64,000 nucleotides of DNA from Natribaculum breve (GTDB taxonomy: Archaea; Halobacteriota; Halobacteria; Halobacteriales; Natrialbaceae): positions 2,604,001 to 2,668,000 of the forward strand of contig NZ_CP095390.1 of NCBI RefSeq assembly GCF_023008585.1, in the 5' to 3' direction. The notes under the pieces are model-generated. The model saw nothing but the letters and a program-made list of their open reading frames with translations. It did not search any database and was not told the origin of the DNA. Within the stretch, counting starts at the first letter, position 1. The number at the start of each line of letters is the position of its first letter. A program made the position numbers and the translations under genes. Shown here piece by piece: positions 56,743-64,000 of the stretch.

Positions 56743-57231
56743 ATGGGGGACCTCGAGAACTTCGTCGGGATGCTCGCCGCCTCGGTCGGACTGCTCGGGG
56801 CGCTGGCAGAACGAGCGCGCGAGCGGGGCAGCCCGGGCGTCGTCGCGTCCGGGATCAGCCTCGGCGGCTGGGCGGTGAACCTCCACCGGGCCTGCGTCGG
56901 GGACCTCGAGCGTTACGCGCCGATCTTCGCGGGGGCCGCCCTGGGCGAGATGTTCGTCTCGTCGGTCTACCGCAGAACGACCGGGGAACGGGCGCGGGCG
57001 AACCCGGATCGGCTGCGGAACGTGCTGGACTTCGAGGGGGCGTTCGCGGCTGGCGACGCCGACGACTGCTCGCCGCTTTTGGCCCGCTACGACCGGATCG
57101 TCGAGTTCGAGCGTCAGCGAGGGATCTACGACGACCACCCGCTCGCGGTGATCGAGAAGGGCCACGTCACGGGATCGCTCGCGACGGAGACGCTCCGGGG
57201 GCACGTCCTCGAGGCGATCCGTCGAACCTGA
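56743..57231 (+). pseudogene. 5'-truncated alpha/beta-hydrolase
   Basis: The 162-residue frame resembles the C-terminal half of an alpha/beta hydrolase: nucleophile elbow SGISLGGWAVNLHRA (Ser near residue 39), APIFAGAALGEMF and the terminal histidine region IEKGHVTGSLATETL. The N-terminal strands and the oxyanion part are missing; the bases just upstream of the ATG still translate to protein-like residues (VEYARAMGDLENF), which suggests a 5' deletion. Whether it is translated is unknown. It sits between mutS and mutL. Confidence 0.6.
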
Positions 57232-57441
57232 TACCGCCTGAGAAAACGGGTCACACACTGCTCGCACGTGAGACGCTGTCGCCGGTGGCGACACACTCGA
57301 GTCGCGATCGGGCGTGTCCTGACTGTTGTCCAGGAGTACGACCGCCGCTCACGCGACAGAACTATTGACACCCCACACCAAGGCGGGATAGCACCGCAAT
57401 CGAACGACGCCACACCGACGCGTCGCACTCGAGCACTACCC

Positions 57442-59601
57442 ATGACCGACCCGAACGCCCCGACCGACGAGACGGAGATTCACCAGCTAGACGAGGACAC
57501 CGTCGCCCGCATCGCCGCAGGCGAGGTCGTCGAGCGGCCAGCCTCGGCGGTCAAGGAACTCGTCGAGAACAGCCTGGACGCCGACGCCTCGAGTATCGAC
57601 GTCGAAGTCGAAGCGGGCGGGACGGAGCTGATCCGGGTCGCCGACGACGGCCACGGGATGACCGAGGCCGACGTCCGCGCGGCCGTCCGCCAGCACACGA
57701 CGAGCAAGATCGACGGCCTCGAGGACATCGAGTCGGGCGTCACGACCCTCGGCTTCCGGGGTGAGGCGCTGCACACCATCGGCTCCGTCTCGCGGCTGAC
57801 GATCCGGTCCCGGCCGCGAGACGGCGACGGGGCGGGGACGGAACTCGTCTACGAGGGCGGCGAGGTGACGAGCGTCGAGCCGACGGGCTGTCCCGAGGGG
57901 ACCGCGGTCGAGGTCGCGGACCTCTTTTACAACACGCCCGCCCGCCGGAAGTTCCTCAAGACCACGGCGACGGAGTTCGCCCACGTCAACCGCGTCGTCA
58001 CGCGGTACGCGCTCGCGAACCCCGACGTCGCCGTCTCGCTCACCCACGACGGTCGAGAGGTGTTCGCCACGACGGGACAGGGCGACCTGCAGGCGGCCGT
58101 CCTCGCCGTCTACGGTCGCGAGGTCGCCCGGGCGATGATCCCCGTCGACGCCGACGGCGACGACCTCCCGCCGGGTCCACTCGAGTCGGTCTCCGGGCTC
58201 GTCTCCCACCCAGAGACCAACCGCTCGAGTCGCGAGTACCTCGCGACGTACGTCAACAGCCGGGCAGTCAACTCCGATCCGATCCGCGAGGGGATCATGG
58301 GGGCCTACGGCAACCAGCTGGGCGGCGACCGCTACCCGTTCGTCGTCGCGTTTCTGGAGGCTCCAGGCGACGCCGTCGACGTGAACGTCCACCCGCGCAA
58401 GCGCGAGGTCAGGTTCGACGACGACGACGCCGTCCGCCGCCAGGTCGACGCGGCGGTGGAGGCGGCGTTGCTCGAGCACGGTCTGTTGCGCTCGCGAGCG
58501 CCGCGGGGCCGGTCGGCACCCGGCGAGGCCCGGATCGAACCCGGCGGGGGGGACGCAGACGAGCGCCGACGGCCGACCGCCGGGAGGGAATCGACGCTCG
58601 AGCGCGACGCGGCCGACGCGTCGACGACGAACGAAACGGGTCCCGACAGTGCCACGAGTCGCACGACGCCGACCGACGACGAGCGGTCGACGACGTCAGA
58701 CGACGGAGCGGCGGACGCCGAGACGGCGACCGCCGAATCGAAGATCCGGAGCCCGGACGCCGCCTCGAGCCCCGAGGGGTCGACGACGGAACCGTCAGAA
58801 CGCGAGACGGCCGGAGAGCCGGACTCGAGGGTCGGCCCCGACCGGGCGTCCAGCGACGATCGAAGCGCGCAGGGAGACGACAGCGCTCGCGTCGACCACG
58901 GCGACCGCGAGGGCGACCGCGACCGCAAGTTCACCGCGGCGACCGAACAGCGAACCCTCGAGGGCGAGGCTGCGACGGGCGACGGGACGCGCTTCGACTC
59001 GCTGCCGCCGCTTCGCGTCCTCGGGCAACTGCACGACACCTACGTCGTCTGCGAGACGCCCGACGGCCTGGCGCTGATCGACCAGCACGCCGCCGACGAA
59101 CGCGTGAACTACGAACGGCTTCGGGACGCGTTCGCGAGCGATTCCACGGCGCAGGCGCTCGCCTCCCCGGTCGAACTCGAACTCACCGCCGCCGAGGCGG
59201 AGGCGTTCGAGGGCTACCGCGAGGCGCTCTCGAGGCTCGGCTTCTACGCCGACCGGGTCGACGACCGCACCGTGGCGGTGACGACGGTTCCGGCCGTCGT
59301 AGAGGAGACGCTCGAGCCGGACCGACTCCGAGACGTCCTCGCGTCGTTCGTCGAGGGTGACCGCGAGTCGGGTGCCGAAACGGTCGACGCGCTCGCCGAC
59401 GAGTTCCTCGCGGATCTCGCGTGTTACCCCTCGATCACGGGCAACACGTCGCTGACGGAGGGGTCGGTCGTCGACCTCCTGGCCGCCCTCGACGACTGCG
59501 AGAACCCCTACTCCTGTCCGCACGGCCGGCCGGTGATCGTCCGACTCGACGAACGCGAACTCGAGGAGCGGTTCGAGCGCGACTATCCCGGACACGGGTG
59601 A
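57442..59601 (+). CDS. mutL: DNA mismatch repair protein MutL, endonuclease type
   Basis: The 719-residue MutL has the GHKL ATPase (VKELVENSLDA with E42, DDGHGMTEAD, GFRGEALHTI), the transducer domain, then an acidic, low-complexity linker of about 150 residues (about 355-510). The C-terminal domain carries DQHA-x2-E-x4-E (D547-, DQHAADERVNYE) and CPHGRP, so it should nick DNA like MutL of bacteria without MutH. ATG 57442 starts the family similarity; the frame is open upstream to 57268. Confidence 0.95.
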   Translation: MTDPNAPTDETEIHQLDEDTVARIAAGEVVERPASAVKELVENSLDADASSIDVEVEAGGTELIRVADDGHGMTEADVRAAVRQHTTSKIDGLEDIESGVTTLGFRGEALHTIGSVSRLTIRSRPRDGDGAGTELVYEGGEVTSVEPTGCPEGTAVEVADLFYNTPARRKFLKTTATEFAHVNRVVTRYALANPDVAVSLTHDGREVFATTGQGDLQAAVLAVYGREVARAMIPVDADGDDLPPGPLESVSGLVSHPETNRSSREYLATYVNSRAVNSDPIREGIMGAYGNQLGGDRYPFVVAFLEAPGDAVDVNVHPRKREVRFDDDDAVRRQVDAAVEAALLEHGLLRSRAPRGRSAPGEARIEPGGGDADERRRPTAGRESTLERDAADASTTNETGPDSATSRTTPTDDERSTTSDDGAADAETATAESKIRSPDAASSPEGSTTEPSERETAGEPDSRVGPDRASSDDRSAQGDDSARVDHGDREGDRDRKFTAATEQRTLEGEAATGDGTRFDSLPPLRVLGQLHDTYVVCETPDGLALIDQHAADERVNYERLRDAFASDSTAQALASPVELELTAAEAEAFEGYREALSRLGFYADRVDDRTVAVTTVPAVVEETLEPDRLRDVLASFVEGDRESGAETVDALADEFLADLACYPSITGNTSLTEGSVVDLLAALDDCENPYSCPHGRPVIVRLDERELEERFERDYPGHG

Positions 59602-60036
59602 CTCGAGGCAAGCGAGACCGCGACGGGTCGCTCGACCGACGAGGAACGAGCACGTGCCGATGAACAAAACGATCGTCACCGTCGCCGCGAACTATTAGTA
59701 CACACAACATTACAAATAATATTAATATTCGATTATTCACATCGAGGAGAGATTTACAACATTTGTCATATTGCTAGTCCACAATGGCTTCATACTATCG
59801 GACGTAACTGTGTGAAGATTCTCGCCACCCCGGGACGGCGAGAATCTTTCACGACTTACGTCCGGCAGTATCACGAGAGGTCAAACTCCAGAGTACCGTC
59901 GACGGGTACACCGCGACCGGGAAACTCCACACGCTCAGCGTCTGGTTTATCCTCGCACTCCGGTTGATGACGCCGACTCTTTCCTCTCGTAGGCCGTCTC
60001 TCGGCCGAACTCGTTCGACAGAACGGCGCGCTCGAG
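59602..60036. other. Intergenic region with AT-rich segment and family B element
   Basis: Bases 59690-59790 are strongly AT-rich (tacaaataatattaatattcg and similar). A family B palindrome follows at 59793-59870. To its right, 59871-60036 shows no real gene; a short minus-strand frame reads ...VDGTLEFDLS before the TGA at 59873-59871, which may be the remnant of a gene. No RNA gene is seen. Confidence 0.5.
59793..59870. repeat. Palindromic element, family B, copy 2 (78 bp)
   Basis: Same 78 bases as at 39417-39494 with one substitution in the right arm. Both flanks are TCA on the plus strand (59790-59792 and 59871-59873), i.e. TGA on the minus strand, in direct orientation. Confidence 0.8.
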
Positions 60037-60990
60037 CTACCTCGAGATGTCTTCGGTCCGATCGGAGACGACCGCGTCGACCTCTTCTTTGGTGACCAGT
60101 GCGACGTCGCCGGGAACGGTGCGCTTGAGCGCCGCCGTCGCGGAGGCGTACTCGAGCGCCTTCGGGACGTCGTCGCCGGCGAGTCGGCGGGCGATGAACG
60201 CACCGGTGAACGCGTCGCCGGTGCCGATGGGGTCGACGGTTTCGGTGTCGTAGACCTCGTGGTCGTGGACGACGTTGTCGTGCCAGGCGAGTGCGCCCTG
60301 GTCGCCGCGCGTGACGACGACGGTGGTGAAGTCGAACTGCGAGGCGAGTTTGTGCGCGAGCTGGCGCGGGTCGCCCTCGTAGTCGAGCACCGTGCGGGCG
60401 TCGCGGGCGGCGATCAGCAGGATGTCGATCCCCGGGAAGAGTTTGAGAAGCGTCTCCCGGGCTTCCGCGGGCGACCAGAGCTTGCGACGGTAGTTGACGT
60501 CGAACGCCGTCGTCGTCTCGGCCTCTCGGGCCGCTTTCAGCATGTTCACCGTCGTCTCCCGCAGGGTCGACGAGAGGGCCGGCGTGATCCCCGACGTGAA
60601 GAAGACGCGGGCGTCCTGGATCAGGTCGACGTCGAACTCCTCGGCTTTGGCCGTCGTGATGGCGGCGTCTTCGCGGTCGTAAACGACGTTCGTCCCGCGA
60701 GGTTTGCCGCCGTGCTCGAGGTAGTAGATCCCCTGCCGTCCCGACTGGCTCCAGACGACGTCCGTGTCGATTCCGTACTGGTTGAGTTCGCCGACGACGC
60801 GCCGTCCGAGCGGCGAGTCGGGGAGCTTCGAGGTCCACGTCGAGACGGCCCCCAGTCGTTCGGCGGCGACGGCGACGTTGCTCTCTGCACCCGCAGCGCG
60901 GACCTCGAACTCGCTTGCGGACTCGATGCGTTCGTTCCCCGGCGGAGAGAGACGAAGCATCGTCTCGCCGAAGGTGACGAGGTCGCTCAC
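60037..60990 (-). CDS. kdgK: 2-keto-3-deoxygluconate kinase (PfkB family)
   Basis: The 317-residue ribokinase-family protein begins [18 protein letters not shown], ends near SDRTEDI, and has the catalytic [13 protein letters not shown] (D259). Similarity to the haloarchaeal KDG kinase of the semi-phosphorylative Entner-Doudoroff pathway is good. It phosphorylates KDG, perhaps also its galactose form. The start is GTG 60990, by homology; a leader of about 50 bases would follow the TATA-like acttatacc near 61064-61072. Alternative GTG starts lie 9 and 57 bases upstream. Confidence 0.88.
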   Translation of the reverse strand: MSDLVTFGETMLRLSPPGNERIESASEFEVRAAGAESNVAVAAERLGAVSTWTSKLPDSPLGRRVVGELNQYGIDTDVVWSQSGRQGIYYLEHGGKPRGTNVVYDREDAAITTAKAEEFDVDLIQDARVFFTSGITPALSSTLRETTVNMLKAAREAETTTAFDVNYRRKLWSPAEARETLLKLFPGIDILLIAARDARTVLDYEGDPRQLAHKLASQFDFTTVVVTRGDQGALAWHDNVVHDHEVYDTETVDPIGTGDAFTGAFIARRLAGDDVPKALEYASATAALKRTVPGDVALVTKEEVDAVVSDRTEDISR

Positions 60991-61157
60991 GAGTGCCACC
61001 ACCGAACGCCGTGTCGTCCGGTATCGAAAGTCTCGGTCATACGTCACGAGACGGAACGGAACGGTATAAGTGGTGTAGTTAGTGGGAGCCCACAAGCAGT
61101 CCCAGCGACGTCGTCGGCCGATTCAAGCGCCGCCAGCACGCGAACAAGGACCGCCTG

Positions 61158-61233
61158 TACGGTCTGCCGTCGCTCGTTTCCGCCGCGACCGCCCGGCGGG
61201 ACGCGATCGCCGCGGGACGGACGGCGGTCCGTA
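61158..61233. repeat. Palindromic element, family A, copy 3 (76 bp)
   Basis: The ends tacggtctgccgtc and gacggcggtccgta are inverted repeats with two mismatches; the inner sequence (ccgcgaccgcccggcgggac) is that of copy 1. The right flank is TGA (61234-61236) on the plus strand; the left flank is CTG. It lies 7 bases from the rtcA stop codon, not touching it. Confidence 0.7.
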
Positions 61234-61240
61234 TGATGCG

Positions 61241-62278
61241 TCACGACGACCGTCGGACCACCGTCGGTGCGGGCCGCTCCTCGAGGTCGACCCCGAGACC
61301 GAACGACTCGAGCAACTCGAGGCTCGTCTCGACGTGGTCGGTGACGGACGGGATCTGTACCCTGCCGCCCGCCAGCGCGAGGAAGACGAGCAACTGGTCG
61401 GCCATGTGCCGGTCGACCGCCGCCTCGCGCTCGAGAAACCGGATCGCGGCGGCGGCGGCGTCCTCGCCGACGCGTTCTGCGGGCGTCCCCCGCTCGCCGA
61501 GCGCCGAGAATCCCACGAGCGCCGGCCGGCGCCGCTCGTCTTCGGCGCAGTCGAGTCGGATCACGACGGCAGAGCCGGGACAGTCGCTCGCCGCCGTCGT
61601 CTCGACGCGCTCGCGCACCTCGAGGCCGCGATCCGCGGGCTGGAGTCGCTCGAGTGCGCCCGCCGCCTGTCGGGTCGCGACGTCGCTGTCGGCGAGCGCC
61701 GCCGCCTCCGTCGAGTAGACCCGGACGCCACGGACGTCGCCCCGGGAGTCGAGGTGGATCGGCTCGAGCGACGAGGGTGCGATCGAGAGCGTCGCCCGAC
61801 CGCCGCCGCTCGGGTAGAACCCCCGCCGCTCGAGATCGACGGCAGCGTCGAGCCCGTAACGGCGCAACAGCGGGAGTTTGACGTACCGAAAGTAGTCGAG
61901 CGGCGGCGACCACTTCACGTCCGTCCCGCCAGAGACGGTCACGGCGAGTCGGGACTCGAGTCGCGTCGCGAGCGGAAGCAGCGTATCGAACAGCAGCGTC
62001 GTGCTCCCGGCGGTTCCGATGTCGACGGCGTAGCGGCCGCCACTGATGCCGTCGGGATCGAACTCGACCGTCTCCGCGCCGACTTCGTCGCCGGCGACGT
62101 CGGCGGCACAGACCTCGGCCATCGTCTCGAGCGCCGCGAGGTGCTGTGGTCGGAGACCTGGCGTCGACCGCCCGCCGCGGACGTTTTCGAGGCGAACCGG
62201 TTCGTCTTCCAGCGCCGAGAGGGCGAGAGCCGTCCTGACGAACTGTCCGCCGGCCGCCGCGCCGTCGAGTTCGAGCAT
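61241..62278 (-). CDS. rtcA: RNA 3'-terminal phosphate cyclase
   Basis: The 345-residue protein begins MLELDGAAAGGQFVRTAL and has the family features RGGRSTPGLRPQHLAAL, RRGFYPSGGGRA and the nucleophile His in RHMADQLLVF (H291). It turns 3'-phosphate ends of RNA to 2',3'-cyclic phosphate with ATP, and may act in RNA repair or tRNA processing. ATG 62278 is chosen. No RtcB is visible nearby. Confidence 0.93.
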   Translation of the reverse strand: MLELDGAAAGGQFVRTALALSALEDEPVRLENVRGGRSTPGLRPQHLAALETMAEVCAADVAGDEVGAETVEFDPDGISGGRYAVDIGTAGSTTLLFDTLLPLATRLESRLAVTVSGGTDVKWSPPLDYFRYVKLPLLRRYGLDAAVDLERRGFYPSGGGRATLSIAPSSLEPIHLDSRGDVRGVRVYSTEAAALADSDVATRQAAGALERLQPADRGLEVRERVETTAASDCPGSAVVIRLDCAEDERRRPALVGFSALGERGTPAERVGEDAAAAAIRFLEREAAVDRHMADQLLVFLALAGGRVQIPSVTDHVETSLELLESFGLGVDLEERPAPTVVRRSS

Positions 62279-62358
62279 CGGCCGCGAATACGTCGAGGAG
62301 GCCGAAATAGCTGTTCGATCACCGGGTATTACGTCGGTGGGCGGAGACGTCTCGAGTC

Positions 62359-62868
62359 GTGACACTCGACGTCAGAGAGGTGGTCCCGGCGGACGCCGCG
62401 TCGATCCGCGAGGTCGCCCGCGAGAGCTGGCTCGCCGCCTACGACGAGGTACTCGACCGCGAGACGATCTCGAAGACGGTCGACGACTGGTACGCCGTCG
62501 ACGACCTCGAGCGGTCGATCGTCGAGGCGCGCGACCGCGCGGGCGCGACCTTCCTCGTCGCCGACGCTGACGACGAGGGCGTCGTCGGGTTCGCCCACGC
62601 GAGACCGTGGCAGGACGATCCCACAGTCGCCTACCTGATCCGGATCTACGTCAGACCGGACCTGTGGGACGAGGGGATCGGACACCGGCTGCTCGAACGT
62701 CTCGAGGCCGATCTCGAGGGCGCGTTCGATCGACTGCGGCTGGTCGTCCTCGCGGACAACGACGTCGGCGTCTCCTTCTACGAGGCGACGGGGTTCGACC
62801 GCGTCGAGACGCGCGAGAGCGGACTGAGCGAGGGACTCGAGGAGTACGTCTACGAGAAATCGCTGTGA
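62359..62868 (+). CDS. GNAT family N-acetyltransferase
   Basis: The 169-residue GNAT protein has the acetyl-CoA loop RPDLWDEGIGHRLL and the typical C-terminal LADNDVGVSFYEATGF. It starts at GTG 62359, since the TATA-like gtattacg lies about 27 bases upstream. It is divergent from rtcA. Substrate unknown; the pattern is that of RimI-like or small-molecule acetyltransferases. Confidence 0.87.
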   Translation: MTLDVREVVPADAASIREVARESWLAAYDEVLDRETISKTVDDWYAVDDLERSIVEARDRAGATFLVADADDEGVVGFAHARPWQDDPTVAYLIRIYVRPDLWDEGIGHRLLERLEADLEGAFDRLRLVVLADNDVGVSFYEATGFDRVETRESGLSEGLEEYVYEKSL

Positions 62869-62938
62869 CACCGCTCGAGCCGTCGGCAAAGGTCGCCCTC
62901 GATCCGGGACGCCTCGAGATGCGAGTGCGAAAACGTAG

Positions 62939-64000
62939 CTAGAGCGTCTTCTCGGCCTCTTCTTCCTCGACCACTTCGATACCGCGGTTGTTGACGGCCA
63001 TCGGGTCGAGACCGACCTCCTGGAGGAAGTTCTTGTACTCGCGTTCGCACTGCTCTGCGGCCTTCTGCTTGTCGCTCGCGCGGTCGCAGAGTTCGACGAG
63101 GTTCTCCGGAACGTCGTTCTTGTAGACGATCCAGTGGTTGATCAGGTCGGACAGACGGCGGATGGGACTCGTGAAGTGGCCGTAGATCTCGAAGTTGAGC
63201 GCGTGGTGGCCCCCGAAGGGATCGTTCATGTACCGTGCCCGGGGCATCACCTTCATCACGGCCCACTGGATCTTGTCGAGTTGCCGGCCGGGTGCCTCCT
63301 CGAGGGTTGCGTTGACGGCCTTCCGGGGGTCGTCCCAGGAGTCGCCGGGAATCGAGACGCCGTCCAGGTCCTGGATCTCCTGGAGGGCTTCGGACCACTC
63401 GTCGGGGCTGGGCTGGGGGTGGACGCGGTACATCGCCTCGACGCCACGAGACCACATGAGTTCGTGCGTGACGGCCTTGTTCGCCTTCAGCATGCACTCC
63501 TCGATGATGGTGTGTGCGCGGTCGCGACTCGGATTCAAGACGAGCGAGCCGTCTTCCTTGCGCTGTTCGTGCATCCGATCGGCGAGTTCGTACACGAGCG
63601 CGTTCTCCTCGTGGAGGGGCGCGTCGGGGTCGTCCAGCCGGTTTTCGGCCTGGGAGTAAGTCAGGCGCTCGTCGGACTCGATGACGGACTTGTAGATGTC
63701 GATCGACTCGTACCCCAGCGTCTCCTTGTCGAGGTGCATCTCGACGGTGTGGGCGAGTCGTTCCTCGTTGGGGACGAGCGAACAGACCGTCTCGGCGAGC
63801 ACCGGCGGGAGCATGTGGATCGTGTAACCGGGTAGGTAGACGGTGTTCCCGCGCTCGACGGCCTCGTCCCACATCGACGTGTCGGGGTTGACGTAGTGGG
63901 TGACGTCGGCGATGTGGACCCAGAGGACGTACTCGTCGTCGCGCTCTTCGACCGAGAGCGCGTCGTCGAAGTCCTGGGCGTCGATCGGGTCCGTCGTCCA
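62939..64000 (-). CDS. RNB-domain exoribonuclease, C-terminal part (RNase R/II family)
   Basis: The frame runs through the right window edge; 353 residues are visible. It has the RNB active site DPIDAQDFDDAL at the window edge, then HIADVTHYV, PVLAETVCSLVPNEERLA (with the usual motif SL.P), and HFTSPIRRLSDLINHW. It has no S1 domain at the visible C terminus. The enzyme degrades RNA 3' to 5' to nucleotides. N-terminal cold-shock domains lie outside the window. Confidence 0.9.
   Translation of the reverse strand, partial: WTTDPIDAQDFDDALSVEERDDEYVLWVHIADVTHYVNPDTSMWDEAVERGNTVYLPGYTIHMLPPVLAETVCSLVPNEERLAHTVEMHLDKETLGYESIDIYKSVIESDERLTYSQAENRLDDPDAPLHEENALVYELADRMHEQRKEDGSLVLNPSRDRAHTIIEECMLKANKAVTHELMWSRGVEAMYRVHPQPSPDEWSEALQEIQDLDGVSIPGDSWDDPRKAVNATLEEAPGRQLDKIQWAVMKVMPRARYMNDPFGGHHALNFEIYGHFTSPIRRLSDLINHWIVYKNDVPENLVELCDRASDKQKAAEQCEREYKNFLQEVGLDPMAVNNRGIEVVEEEEAEKTL

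Noticed and set aside
59871-60203. 110-residue minus-strand gene
   Set aside because: Most of it overlaps the KDG kinase in another frame and is not protein-like; only the last part might be a remnant.

Overview
The window is chromosomal DNA from a haloarchaeon (class Halobacteria, probably Natrialbales). The DNA is very GC-rich, with G or C at almost every third codon position. The proteins are strongly acidic. Many genes have a TATA-like box about 27 bases before the start codon, which suggests leaderless transcripts. Lineage markers include sn-glycerol-1-phosphate dehydrogenase, a fused FolC-FolP, a fused NuoCD, a KDG kinase and many small haloarchaea-type proteins. I see no rRNA, tRNA, CRISPR array, integrase or transposase.

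Layout. 0-3 kb: the end of an unknown protein, a small zinc-finger protein, a lone tryptophan synthase beta chain, a membrane protein and a CBS-domain protein. 3.3-10.1 kb: three overlapping genes that look like an AddAB-type helicase-nuclease with AddB split in two and apparently stripped of its own catalytic residues. 10-18 kb: NUDIX hydrolase, quinone oxidoreductase, prolyl-tRNA synthetase and a lone glutamate synthase large subunit. 18-25 kb: a DUF123-like protein, a low-complexity Arg/Gly/Gln frame, a RAD55-like protein with a degenerate P-loop, an epimerase, EgsA and an ABC exporter pair. 25-33 kb: S9 peptidase, a surface protein with a poly-Asp/Glu tail, a glycosyltransferase, FolCP, a second CBS protein and a GNAT enzyme. 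34-45 kb: CarB, several small conserved proteins, a TauE-type exporter with tiny upstream genes, an orphan NuoCD next to a Bat-like regulator, an ITPase and an HTH-GNAT fusion. 45-53 kb: a PIN-type pair, a MOT1-like transporter, a DapA-family aldolase, an AIR-synthase-like protein, a PerM permease, ThiD-ThiN and a Tat lipoprotein with a beta-propeller. 53-64 kb: a tRNA-binding protein, MutS and MutL flanking a truncated hydrolase, KDG kinase, RtcA, a GNAT enzyme and the end of an RNase R-like protein.

Two results stand out. First, the AddA/AddB-like operon: one active helicase-nuclease subunit, one helicase-like scaffold without a P-loop, and one nuclease-like protein that keeps its iron-sulfur cysteines but has lost the D-x-K motif. 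Second, three unrelated sequence families of 76-80 bp palindromic elements. Several copies are flanked on both sides by the trinucleotide TGA in direct orientation, and in four of seven copies one of these TGAs is the stop codon of a gene. This looks like non-autonomous mobile elements that insert at TGA and so tend to land harmlessly at gene ends.
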